64,000 bases of DNA, from the NCBI GenBank assembly GCA_000828835.1, contig AP014633.1, positions 1,364,001 to 1,428,000 of the forward strand, in the 5' to 3' direction. The notes under the pieces are model-generated. The model was not told where the DNA came from. It ran no database searches and worked only from the letters and a program-made list of their open reading frames with translations. A program made the position numbers and the translations under genes. Below are positions 54,951 to 64,000 of this stretch, one piece after another (the first letter of the stretch is position 1; each line of letters begins with the position of its first letter). The DNA is from Thioploca ingrica. GTDB lineage: Bacteria > Pseudomonadota > Gammaproteobacteria > Beggiatoales > Beggiatoaceae.

Positions 54951-56618
54951 TCATTGTAAATCACCAGTATTTTTTTCACTATCAATCAGCCAAATCAACA
55001 CGGTTTTGGCAACGTCAGCGTCAGCTATACTCGCGTGGTTTTTGCTGCTTCCGCTCGTAAAGTGGGTAGTATTGGTGGTGTGATGAGTAATCGAATCTTC
55101 TCCCTGGGCACTCGGAACGGTTACCATGACATCATTTTTCAACGGAACGGGGTTAGGAATATCAGCGATCGTCGCTAGCCAATGTCTAGTTTGATTGGGC
55201 TGACTTGGAACAGCTTGTTGGTATTGGTAACTTATTTTGGCTTGGGTGGCATGACGGAGTAGCTGATAAGGAACATCAACAACAAAACGGCTGTGTTGAT
55301 GACCCGTATTAATACCCATTGCCATTTGATTATCTATATTTTTTAAGGGTTGGTTCTCTGTTCTCAATTCAGGATATTCATCCGGTTGGTTACGATCGAT
55401 TTGACCATTATCGTTGCTATCCACATCAGCAGCGGCGGTATTAATCATTGAATTGGAAGGTAACCGTGGTATATTCATCAAATTAAACAATGCCGTAGCA
55501 GAGGTAGTTAAGTCGGGTATTTGTTTATTTAATCCACTGACTTGAACCGCTGTTTCCATGAAAAGTGGAGAATCTTGAAACCGGGTTCGCTCATTTTCTA
55601 TAGCCATAGCGCGATGCATAACAACGTCTGCAAGTACTGAGCCATTATGAGGTGTTCCTAAACTGGTATAAGAAAGTACCGTGAGGTTTTCATGGTGCTG
55701 AGGTTGATAGTTAGCTAAGTATTCGCGTGCATCTAAGCCACTTTGGCTATGTACAATTAAGTGAATACTATCAGCCCCAAAACTTTCAATCAGTTGAGGA
55801 AGATAGTTATTTAATATCATCCCATTATCTTTAATAGTATTTACCGCCATATTAATTGAGTTATCAAATAATAAGTGTTTTTGTTGAAGAACCTTTGTAA
55901 AACCATATCTATTAAAAAAATCCTCATCTAAATCGCTATCTTGGATCAAGATAATGGGAGACATGGTTTTAAAACTGAGAGCAGCCCAATCGACTGAAGT
56001 ACACCAAGTAGGCTCTGTTGATATCGTATCAATTTTGATAGTGATAGTGTTAATAGCCGGTTGTGGTACGCCGGTGTGATTACGTTGAGGAAATTTGACT
56101 TGTTCAATCGGAATGGCAAACCGATTTAATTCCCATATACCATCACCTCCCATTAAATCACCTAGGTGGACACCATTGAACCATACTTCGTCAATTTCTT
56201 TGGGTAGATCAACATCATAAATTGGTATTTCTAAACTAACCGTTGAGGAAAGCAGACCAGACTTAATCAGTTTTTGAGCATGAATGAGTTTGCCATTATT
56301 ATCCACTTCACCCACAACTCGAGTGATGGGAATTTCTATTTCAATCTGACCCTCATTGCGAAATCGGCAGTGGGTATCCAGCGTAGCCCCTCTATCTGCA
56401 ATAAATTTGACATCACTGGCTTGACCTTGCCAGATTGGGCCACTACCACTATGGATTTTGCTCATAAAATAGGTATAAGGGGTATCAACTATTATCGGTA
56501 TTTCTGGGTGGGCTTCATCGAAAAAAGGCGGTTGACGTTGTGCCAAGGCTACTACCGTGTTTAAAGCAATCCCAATAAGGAGTGTTATTTGAAAGGTTTG
56601 CCTCGCTATTTTTGGCAT
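54951..56618 (-). CDS. Exported alpha/beta-hydrolase, lipase/PGAP1-like
   Basis: The 555-residue protein has a signal peptide (residues 1-27), a beta-rich N-terminal part, then a hydrolase core with IHLIVHSQSGLDAREYL (about residue 285). There Ser sits in a HSQSG nucleophile elbow, with the first Gly of the usual GxSxG replaced by His-preceding Val. SYTSLGTPHNGS follows as in triacylglycerol lipases. A calcium-binding-like loop DVDSNDNGQIDRN is at about 400. It could hydrolyse lipids or esters outside the cell. It shares strand and export signal with the large protein downstream. Confidence 0.75.
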   Translation of the reverse strand: MPKIARQTFQITLLIGIALNTVVALAQRQPPFFDEAHPEIPIIVDTPYTYFMSKIHSGSGPIWQGQASDVKFIADRGATLDTHCRFRNEGQIEIEIPITRVVGEVDNNGKLIHAQKLIKSGLLSSTVSLEIPIYDVDLPKEIDEVWFNGVHLGDLMGGDGIWELNRFAIPIEQVKFPQRNHTGVPQPAINTITIKIDTISTEPTWCTSVDWAALSFKTMSPIILIQDSDLDEDFFNRYGFTKVLQQKHLLFDNSINMAVNTIKDNGMILNNYLPQLIESFGADSIHLIVHSQSGLDAREYLANYQPQHHENLTVLSYTSLGTPHNGSVLADVVMHRAMAIENERTRFQDSPLFMETAVQVSGLNKQIPDLTTSATALFNLMNIPRLPSNSMINTAAADVDSNDNGQIDRNQPDEYPELRTENQPLKNIDNQMAMGINTGHQHSRFVVDVPYQLLRHATQAKISYQYQQAVPSQPNQTRHWLATIADIPNPVPLKNDVMVTVPSAQGEDSITHHTTNTTHFTSGSSKNHASIADADVAKTVLIWLIDSEKNTGDLQ

Positions 56619-56929
56619 AATTGTTCTCCTGATAAATTAATAAACAACCAGTGGTATTTTTTATAATATATTATTTTATTATTTTAGGGCGGAGCAATTT
56701 TGTTCTTGCTTAATATTAATAACTATAGTTTAGATTATAACATTTTTTGTTGAAGTGAAATGTAAAGCTAATCTGAGTTATATTTTAATTTTTATTAACA
56801 ATTTTTATTATTATTTCTTTCCGGTTAAAAAATCTAATTTTTGCAAAATGCAATTAGCAAATTGCATCTAACTCAATAAAAAAAAGTAGTTAATTGAGCC
56901 GGTGGTTTAAATAGAATGGGTCATTCGTT
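56619..56929. other. Very A/T-rich intergenic region
   Basis: Long runs of A and T and several in-frame stops; no gene or clear palindrome. The promoter of the lipase-like gene probably lies near 56640-56720. Confidence 0.5.
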
Positions 56930-57301
56930 TTAGCCAGAAAGTTTTATTATTTTTTGAATAATGGCTCCAATTAATGGTTTACTGTTTTGTTGCAAAGCTG
57001 TACTTATTTCTTGTGCTATCGTGGTTTCTTCATCAAGGGTTGAGAGGGTATCCAATATTTTCAGTCCTTTAGTGGTTAAAGTCACTCCGGTAAAAGTATT
57101 ATAATTAAGTAATTGATAATATATAAATTTTTCTCGTTGTAAAAACCGGATAGTCGCAAAATAGTTGTCAGTCATATCTTCATCAGCCGATTCGATGAAT
57201 TCGTCTATCGTAATATTAGTTTCTTTGGGAAATTCCTGGTAAAGCAGATTAAATACCAATGCAACACATTGATTAAAATCATTACGATTATTGGTGGTCA
57301 T
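56930..57301 (-). CDS. Small protein of unknown function, winged-helix-like
   Basis: The 123-residue product has the pattern of a helical domain followed by a two-strand wing (IRFLQREKFIYYQ, FTGVTLTTKGLKIL), as in DUF2513-like or MarR-like winged helices. This could mean DNA binding or simply a structural similarity. There is no signal peptide. It is divergent from the multi-PAS protein at 57533, sharing a 230-base intergenic region, so it might regulate it. Confidence 0.5.
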   Translation of the reverse strand: MTTNNRNDFNQCVALVFNLLYQEFPKETNITIDEFIESADEDMTDNYFATIRFLQREKFIYYQLLNYNTFTGVTLTTKGLKILDTLSTLDEETTIAQEISTALQQNSKPLIGAIIQKIIKLSG

Positions 57302-57532
57302 CTCAATCAGTTCTCTATATTGTTTTTCAATAATTTAAACAAAGTTTATGCCAATTTTTTGGTGAAGTAGCATAAAAAAGGTTAAAAAACAGATTTAGTC
57401 GTCGGCAAATGATAACAGAATTCATTCTAACATTAAGTTATTCTTATTGTATTATTGTAGCTGCAAATGGCATGATGCTTGCCATCTTCTGGATAATTTT
57501 TATTAATTTACGGTGAATTAAGGAGTTTTAAC

Positions 57533-60247
57533 ATGGTTAGTCCTAACTTAGAAGACTTACCACATTTGCAATGTATATTAGATTTTCAAGGTCATATCAA
57601 ACAAGTCAATACCGCTTGGCAACAACAACTGGGTATTATGGTTCAACATCTATTAGTCACCACATTTACTCATTGGGTCCATTCTGAAGATTTGGCTCAC
57701 ACTCAAGAATCGCTTACCCAACTCTCTCAAGGCAAGACCGATCGGATTGTATTTGAAAATCGGGTGCGTGATATTGCCGGTAAATATCGTTGGCTCATTT
57801 GGGTCATGACCGCTTCCTTAACTAAGGGCTTTATCTATGCTATTGGACTAGAAATGCCGGCTCGAGAACAAAATGAGGTGCGGTTGCATGAAACTGAGCA
57901 ACGATATCAAACCATTATTAACCAATTACTTCAAGGTCTCCTCATTTATGGGGTAGATGGAAAAATAACGGCTTGTAATCCGAGTACTGAAAAAATATTA
58001 GGTCTCAAAGCTGAACAGCTATTAGGAAGAGCGACTTGGAATCTGATGACTATACATGAGGATAGTTCTGATTTTCCTAAAGAGTCGCATCCAGCCGCTG
58101 TGACTTCACGTACCGGGAAAATCTGTATTGGTGAAGTGATGGGCATTTATAAACACGATAATACGATAACCTGGCTTAGTATTAACTCGTTACCACTTCC
58201 TTACACCAGCAAATTACCTCCTTTTCCAGTGGTAAGTACCTTAACCGATATTTCCGAATATAAAGAAAAACGAGATACTTTAGGGGAAAAAGTCAAGTTA
58301 TTTTCGGCTATTCTAAATATTATCAAAACGGGGATTGCTGTTACGGATGCTCAAGGTTGTTTCGTGCAAGTTAATTCAGCTTATTGTCAAATGTATGGGT
58401 ATCGCGCTGAGGAATTATTAGGTCAATCTTTTACCCTCTTTTTACCCCCTCCCCTTCAACCAGAATCAGTACAAGCTCACCGTGATTTTTTAGCAGACAA
58501 TGCGACTCATAGTGGTCAATGGTCTATGCAGCACCGAGAGGGGCGAATTCTTAATTATCCGGTAACTGAAAACAAATTGCTTATAGATGAAAGTAAACGA
58601 TTTAAAGTCACAGTCGTTACTCAGTTAAGTGAGGAAGTCGAAGAATTACCACAACTATTTGATTTAACTAATAATGATTCTTGGCTACGGTTATTACTTC
58701 GACAATTACCGGTAACGGTATTGAGTATAGACCGTAAAGGACGTTTGACCTTTATCGAAGGTCAACATATTGAATTATTATTGGGGTTACCGGTTGAAAA
58801 GTGCTTGGGTCAATCTATTTTTGAGGTCAGCCCACGTTTAACGCCGCTTATTCCTGATTTTAAACGGGCACTGGGAGGAGAATCTTTTAATAAAGTCATT
58901 GTTTATGCCGGGGTCAGTTTTAAAACCAAATATATGCCTTTACTCAAAGCCAATGAATGGGTTGGTATCTTGATGGTATTTCATGATATTACTGAACAAC
59001 GCATCCTCAAATTACGCTTAGAAAGGTCGATGCAAGAATTAGAATTATTAGCCTCACATACCTCAATAGGACTCATGTACCTAGAACAACAACAAAAAAT
59101 TGTGCGTGTTAATAAAGAATGTGCCGACTTATTAGGTTATACACAAACCGAATTATTGAAACTTTCTGCTGAACGGTTATTTCGTACCCTAGATGATTAC
59201 ATTCAATTTCAACAACAAGCGGGTATTCATTTAAGAAAAGAGGAATCCTATGATACGTTATTATGGTTGCGTAAAAAAGAAGGTACTTATGTTTATGGCA
59301 GAATAATGGTTAAAGCCTTAAGTCAATCTAATCGAACGCTGTGGTTACTTGAAGAAACGAAAGAACCGGATCACCGTCAAAGTAACACGACCGTGAGTTT
59401 ACAGGCTGCTTTTTGGAGCACAACGAGTGATGCTATTTTGATAATGGATCCTTTATTGCGAATTTTACAAGCTAACCCTGCCAGTAGCAAATTGACTGGT
59501 TATACTCCAGAAGAGTTAGTTAATAAATCGCTTCCAGAACTCAATTCGGGTCAACAAAATTCACAATTCTATCAAAATGTGATGGATTCAATTGTACAAC
59601 AAGGGCAATGGCAGGGTCATCTCTGGCAACGCCATAAAAATAATATGGCTTATCTATGCGAATTGAAACTCCAGGCTTTTGATAGCACTACTGGGGTAGC
59701 CAGCCGCTACTTAGCGATACTGAGTCATAATCATAGTCATAATACGGCTTTTGCTGATCCACTGACGGGGTTACCCAGTAAGCAGCTTTTTTTGCATAAA
59801 TTATCTAAAACTCATGCCTTATGTCAACGGAATAAAAAATTTTTTGCGATCTTACTGATTGGAATAGACAATATGTCTGCTATTAACATTAAGTATGGAT
59901 GTATCATTGGCGATCAGTTTTTGTACACGATTGGACAAATTTTGAAATCTTCTGTACGTGATAGCGATACGGTTGCTCGGTATGGAGGGAATATGTTTAG
60001 TGTTAATTTAGATGAAATTAGTAAACCTGAAGATGCTTGTTTAGTCAGTCAGGTGATGTTATTTAAATTAACCCAACCTTTTGTATTACAGGAACAATCG
60101 GTACAAGCATCGGTCAGTATAGGGGTGGTGGTGTATCCTGAAGATGGTACTCAAGTTGATATTTTACTTGAACGAGCCAAACAAACGCTGGAACAAGTTC
60201 AAACTCAAGGAGGAGGGCGATGTGGTTTTCATAGCCCCAGATTTTAA
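57533..60247 (+). CDS. Multi-PAS protein with degenerate GGDEF domain
   Basis: The 904-residue soluble protein has about six PAS/PAC units (about 8-110, 118-240, 255-370, 385-495, 500-610, 620-735), recognisable from segments such as GKITACNPSTEKILGLKAEQ and QANPASSKLTGYTPEELV. A C-terminal GGDEF-fold domain starts at DPLTGLPSKQLFL. The active-site GGDEF is GGNMF (ARYGGNMFSV, about 818), so diguanylate cyclase activity is very unlikely. There is no EAL domain and no membrane helix. It may act as a sensory scaffold or GTP/c-di-GMP effector. An AAGGAG site precedes the ATG. Confidence 0.88.
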   Translation: MVSPNLEDLPHLQCILDFQGHIKQVNTAWQQQLGIMVQHLLVTTFTHWVHSEDLAHTQESLTQLSQGKTDRIVFENRVRDIAGKYRWLIWVMTASLTKGFIYAIGLEMPAREQNEVRLHETEQRYQTIINQLLQGLLIYGVDGKITACNPSTEKILGLKAEQLLGRATWNLMTIHEDSSDFPKESHPAAVTSRTGKICIGEVMGIYKHDNTITWLSINSLPLPYTSKLPPFPVVSTLTDISEYKEKRDTLGEKVKLFSAILNIIKTGIAVTDAQGCFVQVNSAYCQMYGYRAEELLGQSFTLFLPPPLQPESVQAHRDFLADNATHSGQWSMQHREGRILNYPVTENKLLIDESKRFKVTVVTQLSEEVEELPQLFDLTNNDSWLRLLLRQLPVTVLSIDRKGRLTFIEGQHIELLLGLPVEKCLGQSIFEVSPRLTPLIPDFKRALGGESFNKVIVYAGVSFKTKYMPLLKANEWVGILMVFHDITEQRILKLRLERSMQELELLASHTSIGLMYLEQQQKIVRVNKECADLLGYTQTELLKLSAERLFRTLDDYIQFQQQAGIHLRKEESYDTLLWLRKKEGTYVYGRIMVKALSQSNRTLWLLEETKEPDHRQSNTTVSLQAAFWSTTSDAILIMDPLLRILQANPASSKLTGYTPEELVNKSLPELNSGQQNSQFYQNVMDSIVQQGQWQGHLWQRHKNNMAYLCELKLQAFDSTTGVASRYLAILSHNHSHNTAFADPLTGLPSKQLFLHKLSKTHALCQRNKKFFAILLIGIDNMSAINIKYGCIIGDQFLYTIGQILKSSVRDSDTVARYGGNMFSVNLDEISKPEDACLVSQVMLFKLTQPFVLQEQSVQASVSIGVVVYPEDGTQVDILLERAKQTLEQVQTQGGGRCGFHSPRF

Positions 60248-60364
60248 TGATGAATGAGTTATGTTCAGGGTTATTTTTATTGAAACTCACTTCAAAATGA
60301 TTTGACTATAAAATTTTATATCATAAACATAGTCATTTTTTCCTAATTTTATTGGAGAAACGAT

Positions 60365-60982
60365 ATGACAACTTATATTTTGAGATCCGGAGATACGCTG
60401 TTACAAATAGCTCGTTATTATAGTATTTCATTAGAACAATTATTAGAAATCAATCCACAACTTGAAAATAGTGATGCAGTACAGCCAGGACAGTCTATTT
60501 ATGTTCCTGAGCCACCGGAGGTAGTTCCTTCAATCCATGCTGTAGCGGTAACACCCAGTGAGATAGTTTGGTTTGAAATTGCCAAACGGGAAATGGCCAC
60601 CGGTGTTAAAGAAATCCCAGGTTCGCAGCATAATCCGAGAATAGTTGAATATCATCAAAGTACCACTTTGCATGCTACCAATGATGAAACACCTTGGTGT
60701 TCGGCTTTTGTTAACTGGTGCATTCAACAGGCTGGACTGAAGGGAACTCAATCGGCTTCTTCTGGTTCCTGGCTTCATTGGGGACAAGAAATCAATCAAC
60801 CCTGCCCTGGTTGTATTGTTATTTGTAAAGGTCATGTTGGTTTTTATTATCAGGAAGAAAGAGGGCAGATCTTGTTGTTAGGTGGTAACCAAAGCAATCA
60901 AGTCAAGATTAGCCCTTATTCTAGAAACAAAATCCTCAGTTATCGGTGGCCTGCAGAAATACCATTAGCAATAACAAGTTAA
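60365..60982 (+). CDS. LysM plus TIGR02594-family (NlpC/P60-like) protein
   Basis: The 205-residue protein has an N-terminal LysM domain (YILRSGDTLLQIARYYSISL) and a TIGR02594 domain with the probable catalytic Cys in TPWCSAFVNWC (about residue 114) and His in CKGHVGFYY (about 155), followed by GGNQSNQVKI. This suggests a cysteine peptidase or amidase acting on peptidoglycan. There is no signal peptide, so export would need another route, such as a phage-like or contractile system, or lysis. GGAG precedes the ATG. Confidence 0.82.
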   Translation: MTTYILRSGDTLLQIARYYSISLEQLLEINPQLENSDAVQPGQSIYVPEPPEVVPSIHAVAVTPSEIVWFEIAKREMATGVKEIPGSQHNPRIVEYHQSTTLHATNDETPWCSAFVNWCIQQAGLKGTQSASSGSWLHWGQEINQPCPGCIVICKGHVGFYYQEERGQILLLGGNQSNQVKISPYSRNKILSYRWPAEIPLAITS

Positions 60983-61228
60983 ATAAACTTCTGTAGTTAC
61001 CAACAGTCATTAAAAACTTTGTCTATTAATATAGTTAAAAAACTATATTTACCTCAACTTTTCCCGCTGATAACTGACCATTGATAATGGCACGAAACTT
61101 GACTGTAATCTGGGTAGTTGCCCTGACGAAAATCATTCGACAAATTAACAACTGTTATAGTCGGGCAATAAAATGAAACTATTAATATACCCAAGACCTA
61201 TTGTTCCTATTTTCTGTGTATTAATACC

Positions 61229-63511
61229 ATGTCAATACCCATTGTTAATTTATTCTCTTGCCAGCCGTTATCCTGTCAGCAAATACGGCTAGCTCTATTT
61301 ACAACGTTAGGGTTAGCTATTCTTTTTAGCTTGATACTCTTGTTTGGAGAACGTTCACAGTTTCAAAAACAATTTAATGATGATATCAATAGATTGCTTA
61401 ATATTATTCAACAACCCGTCGCACAAGCTGTTGATACGGCTAACCCTATTTTGCTCCAAGAGATAGTCAAAGAATTATTTGATTACCAACCGATTTATTT
61501 GGTCAACTTACTTGACCACAACGGAATATCTTTGGTTAAACAGGAACAGTTATCCTCTCCGGCTGCTGGGTATGGGCTTGCTGATTGGATTTTTCAGACG
61601 CGTTATCAAAATTATGATATTGATTTATATATTAAAAATAAATTAATTGGCCGACTCAATATTGCTATTGATACCGACCGATTAGTTACCCCCTTTGTTG
61701 AACAAGTGCGAATGCACTTACTTTTAGAACTCGGACATAACTTATTGTTAGTTATTTTATTGTCATGGGGAATTTTTTATAAAATTATTCACCCATTACA
61801 TAAAGTAGCTGGTTTTCTAACTCATATTGATTTCTCTCATCCCCAAAATACTCGGCTACCCCTGTTGTCTCAACATACCTCAGACGAATTAGGTCAAATT
61901 GTTAATTCAACTAATCAACTTTTGCAAGCCGTTGAAAAGCGTGCGGTTGAAACTCAAACGATATTACAAGAAATGGAACAATCGAAGCAAGCCGCTGAAT
62001 CTGCTAATCTGGCTAAAAGTCAATTTATTGCCAATATGAGTCACGAATTACGTACCCCGCTTAACGCCATTATTGGCTACAGTGAAATGTTAAAAGAAGA
62101 AGCTGAGGATCTCGATTTAGTTGATATTGTACCCGATCTCACTAAAATTCATTCTGCGGGTAGACATTTATTAGGTCTCATTAATGATGTGTTAGATATT
62201 TCTAAAATTGAAGCCGGTAAAATGGAAATCTACAATGAGACTTTTGATATCTCTCACATGATTCAAGAAGTGGCAACCACCATTCAACCGCTAATAGATA
62301 GAAATCACAACTGTTTAGAAATTACTTGTGTAGAAAAGTTAGGGAGTATTTATGCTGACTTAACTAAAGTTCGGCAAAGTTTATTAAATCTATTAAGTAA
62401 TGCCTGCAAGTTTACTGAAAATGGGTTAATTAAACTACAAGTGACTAAACATAAGACCGATGAGACTAATTGGATTGTTTTTAAAGTCAGTGATAATGGC
62501 ATCGGCATGACTCCTCAACAACAGCAGAAAATTTTCCAAGCTTTCACCCAAGCAGATGCTTCTACAACGCGTAAATATGGCGGTACTGGTTTAGGTTTAG
62601 TCATTACCCAACGCTTCATAGAAATGATGGGTGGGACAGTAACAGTGGAAAGCCAATTTGGTTACGGTACCACTTTTACTATTCGGTTACCCGCCGAAGT
62701 GATTAACGAAGGGACTGCCACGACGGCCGCTAAACCCATCGAAACACCCATACCGCCTAAAGGAACCGTTTTAGTCATTGATGACGATCCCATCGCCCGA
62801 GATTTACTTCAAGTCCATATCAAGAAATTAGGTTATGAAGTCAGTTTAGCAGCCAATGGCGATCAAGGGTTAAGACTGGCTCGCCAATTACGTCCTACTG
62901 CTATTATATTAGATGTCATGATGCCTAGCATGGATGGTTGGATGGTGTTATCTGCGTTGAAGACCGATCCGGAATTAGCACCGATTCCAGTCACCATGTT
63001 AACTATGATAGATGAAAAAAATATGGGTTATTCTCTCGGTGCAGCAGAATATTTAGTCAAGCCAGTCAATCGTGAACAATTAGCTAAGGTACTGGAAAAG
63101 TATTCGACCGGTGAGAAACCTCCTTTAGTTATGATTGTAGAAGATGATACCGTGAGTCGTGATATGATGGCAACCATGTTAACCAAAGCCGGTTGGCGAG
63201 TAACACCCGCTGAGAATGGGCAAAGAGGGTTAGAATTAATTCGTCAACAGCCACCCGATTTAATTTTACTGGATTTAATGATGCCAGAAATGGATGGCTT
63301 TGAATTTGCGACCAAATTGTTTCACGATCCCATTTATAATTCCATTCCCGTGGTCGTTCTGACTGCTAAAGACATTACTTTAGAAGATAAGCTTAATTTA
63401 GATAAAGAAGGTGTTAAAGCGATTTTTCAAAAAGGTGCTTTTAACCGAGAAGAGTTACTGACAGAGATCAGTAAATTATTAAAGAAAGCTGGAATTATAG
63501 TTGAAGCATAA
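61229..63511 (+). CDS. Membrane hybrid histidine kinase with two receiver domains
   Basis: The 760-residue protein has a helix at about 20-40, a short periplasmic sensor, a second helix (about 170-190), HAMP, HisKA with the phospho-His in [20 protein letters not shown] (about 272), a complete HATPase domain ([29 protein letters not shown]) and two receivers with aspartates in IILDVMMP (about 561) and LLLDLMMP (about 681). Its kinase and receiver modules are very similar to those of the protein at 26683, so the two are paralogues with different sensors. No output or His-phosphotransfer domain is present; a partner should exist elsewhere. Confidence 0.92.
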   Translation: MSIPIVNLFSCQPLSCQQIRLALFTTLGLAILFSLILLFGERSQFQKQFNDDINRLLNIIQQPVAQAVDTANPILLQEIVKELFDYQPIYLVNLLDHNGISLVKQEQLSSPAAGYGLADWIFQTRYQNYDIDLYIKNKLIGRLNIAIDTDRLVTPFVEQVRMHLLLELGHNLLLVILLSWGIFYKIIHPLHKVAGFLTHIDFSHPQNTRLPLLSQHTSDELGQIVNSTNQLLQAVEKRAVETQTILQEMEQSKQAAESANLAKSQFIANMSHELRTPLNAIIGYSEMLKEEAEDLDLVDIVPDLTKIHSAGRHLLGLINDVLDISKIEAGKMEIYNETFDISHMIQEVATTIQPLIDRNHNCLEITCVEKLGSIYADLTKVRQSLLNLLSNACKFTENGLIKLQVTKHKTDETNWIVFKVSDNGIGMTPQQQQKIFQAFTQADASTTRKYGGTGLGLVITQRFIEMMGGTVTVESQFGYGTTFTIRLPAEVINEGTATTAAKPIETPIPPKGTVLVIDDDPIARDLLQVHIKKLGYEVSLAANGDQGLRLARQLRPTAIILDVMMPSMDGWMVLSALKTDPELAPIPVTMLTMIDEKNMGYSLGAAEYLVKPVNREQLAKVLEKYSTGEKPPLVMIVEDDTVSRDMMATMLTKAGWRVTPAENGQRGLELIRQQPPDLILLDLMMPEMDGFEFATKLFHDPIYNSIPVVVLTAKDITLEDKLNLDKEGVKAIFQKGAFNREELLTEISKLLKKAGIIVEA

Positions 63512-63573
63512 TGTTAGAGAAAGATAGAATCTAATACAATATCTCGGTAAAGCGGTTAAAGGAAAAGAGTATA

Positions 63574-63915
63574 ATGACTAAAAAATTATTGTTTATGGTA
63601 ATCAGTTTAAGTTTAGGATTAAGCCAATTGACTAAACCAGGATATGCAACGGATTTAAAATCATCTCATGAATTTACTTTGATTGGTAAAGTGATTTATA
63701 TCCCGTTAGAAGGTGGCTTTTATGGCATAGAAGAACGTGCCACCGGTAATAAATATTTGCCACTCAATTTACCAGCCGCTTTTCAACAAGCGGGTATTGA
63801 AGTGCAGGTACAAGCAAACAAGGTAAAGGACATCAGTGGCATACATATGTGGGGAGAATATATTCATATTCAAAGCATTGAACCAATTCCACCCCTTTCA
63901 ACTCAAACTCAATAA
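63574..63915 (+). CDS. Small exported protein, possibly OB-fold
   Basis: The 113-residue protein has a signal peptide (residues 1-25, ending GYAT), followed by a beta-rich domain with LEGGFYGIEERATGNKYLPL and IHMWGEYIHI. It resembles short periplasmic hypothetical proteins that modulate or bind small ligands, but no function is known. AAGGA precedes the ATG. It starts 62 bases after the hybrid kinase and may be cotranscribed with it. Confidence 0.7.
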   Translation: MTKKLLFMVISLSLGLSQLTKPGYATDLKSSHEFTLIGKVIYIPLEGGFYGIEERATGNKYLPLNLPAAFQQAGIEVQVQANKVKDISGIHMWGEYIHIQSIEPIPPLSTQTQ

Positions 63916-64000
63916 CCAGCCCAATTCAATTTTGGACATTGGATGATAATAAACAGCGTGCATTGTGGTGAAGTAAACACTTTAACGGGTACTAGCGAAT

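Overview
The window looks like a chromosomal segment of a sulfur-oxidising gammaproteobacterium of the Beggiatoaceae/Thiotrichaceae type. The reasons are the AT-rich coding sequence, a gammaproteobacterial rimP-nusA-infB-rbfA-truB-rpsO-pnp order, a cytochrome b561/SHP/diheme cytochrome c cluster, large hybrid sensor kinases, and intergenic TAACTGA-type heptamer repeats of the kind reported for marine Beggiatoaceae. This assignment is an inference; there is no rRNA, tRNA or CRISPR array in the window.

Layout. 1-7.3 kb: glycan-assembly genes (two SAM methyltransferases, a 1468-residue GT2/coiled-coil/GT4 protein and a polyprenyl-phosphate GT2). 7.4-12.6 kb: mobile-element debris, comprising a 5'-truncated IS607-type unit with intact tnpB next to a broken arylsulfotransferase gene, a second IS607-type element whose tnpB carries an in-frame TGA, and an IS630 remnant. 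12.7-14.9 kb: a b561-diheme fusion, an SHP-type cytochrome and a diheme cytochrome c. 15.2-20.5 kb: mgtE, an acyltransferase gene, a CYTH-CHAD gene and thiO. 20.7-23.8 kb: accessory genes (DUF3782 nuclease-like protein, SEFIR remnant, secreted three-repeat protein). 24-29.4 kb: comM, ubiK, queH and a hybrid histidine kinase. 29.6-36.1 kb: a compact, visibly GC-rich six-gene minus-strand operon (TonB receptor, periplasmic binding protein, diheme DUF1111 protein, ExbB, ExbD, TonB) that differs in composition from everything around it and was probably acquired horizontally. 36.4-37.6 kb: an intact PIN toxin/antitoxin pair and a decayed second pair. 37.7-39.7 kb: dapC-dapD. 40-49.5 kb: the transcription/translation operon, closed by a strong terminator. 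49.6-50.6 kb: an MntA/HepT toxin-antitoxin pair and a small unknown gene. 50.9-56.6 kb: three exported proteins, one a lipase-like hydrolase. 57.5-63.9 kb: a multi-PAS protein with a degenerate GGDEF domain, a LysM/TIGR02594 protein, a second hybrid kinase and a small exported protein.

How the genes fit together. Housekeeping blocks (lysine/peptidoglycan precursor synthesis, NusA/IF2/PNPase operon, thiamine, queuosine and ubiquinone accessory genes) alternate with accessory blocks full of short palindromic or terminal-inverted-repeat elements. The GC-rich operon is a self-contained outer-membrane uptake module with its own energiser and a haem protein but no ABC permease or ATPase, so its inner-membrane step is missing or supplied elsewhere. 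Two hybrid kinases share architecture, but only the one at 61.2 kb keeps a recognisable ATP-binding G1 box. TAACTGA-type arrays lie immediately before the hybrid kinase at 26.7 kb, infB and pnp.
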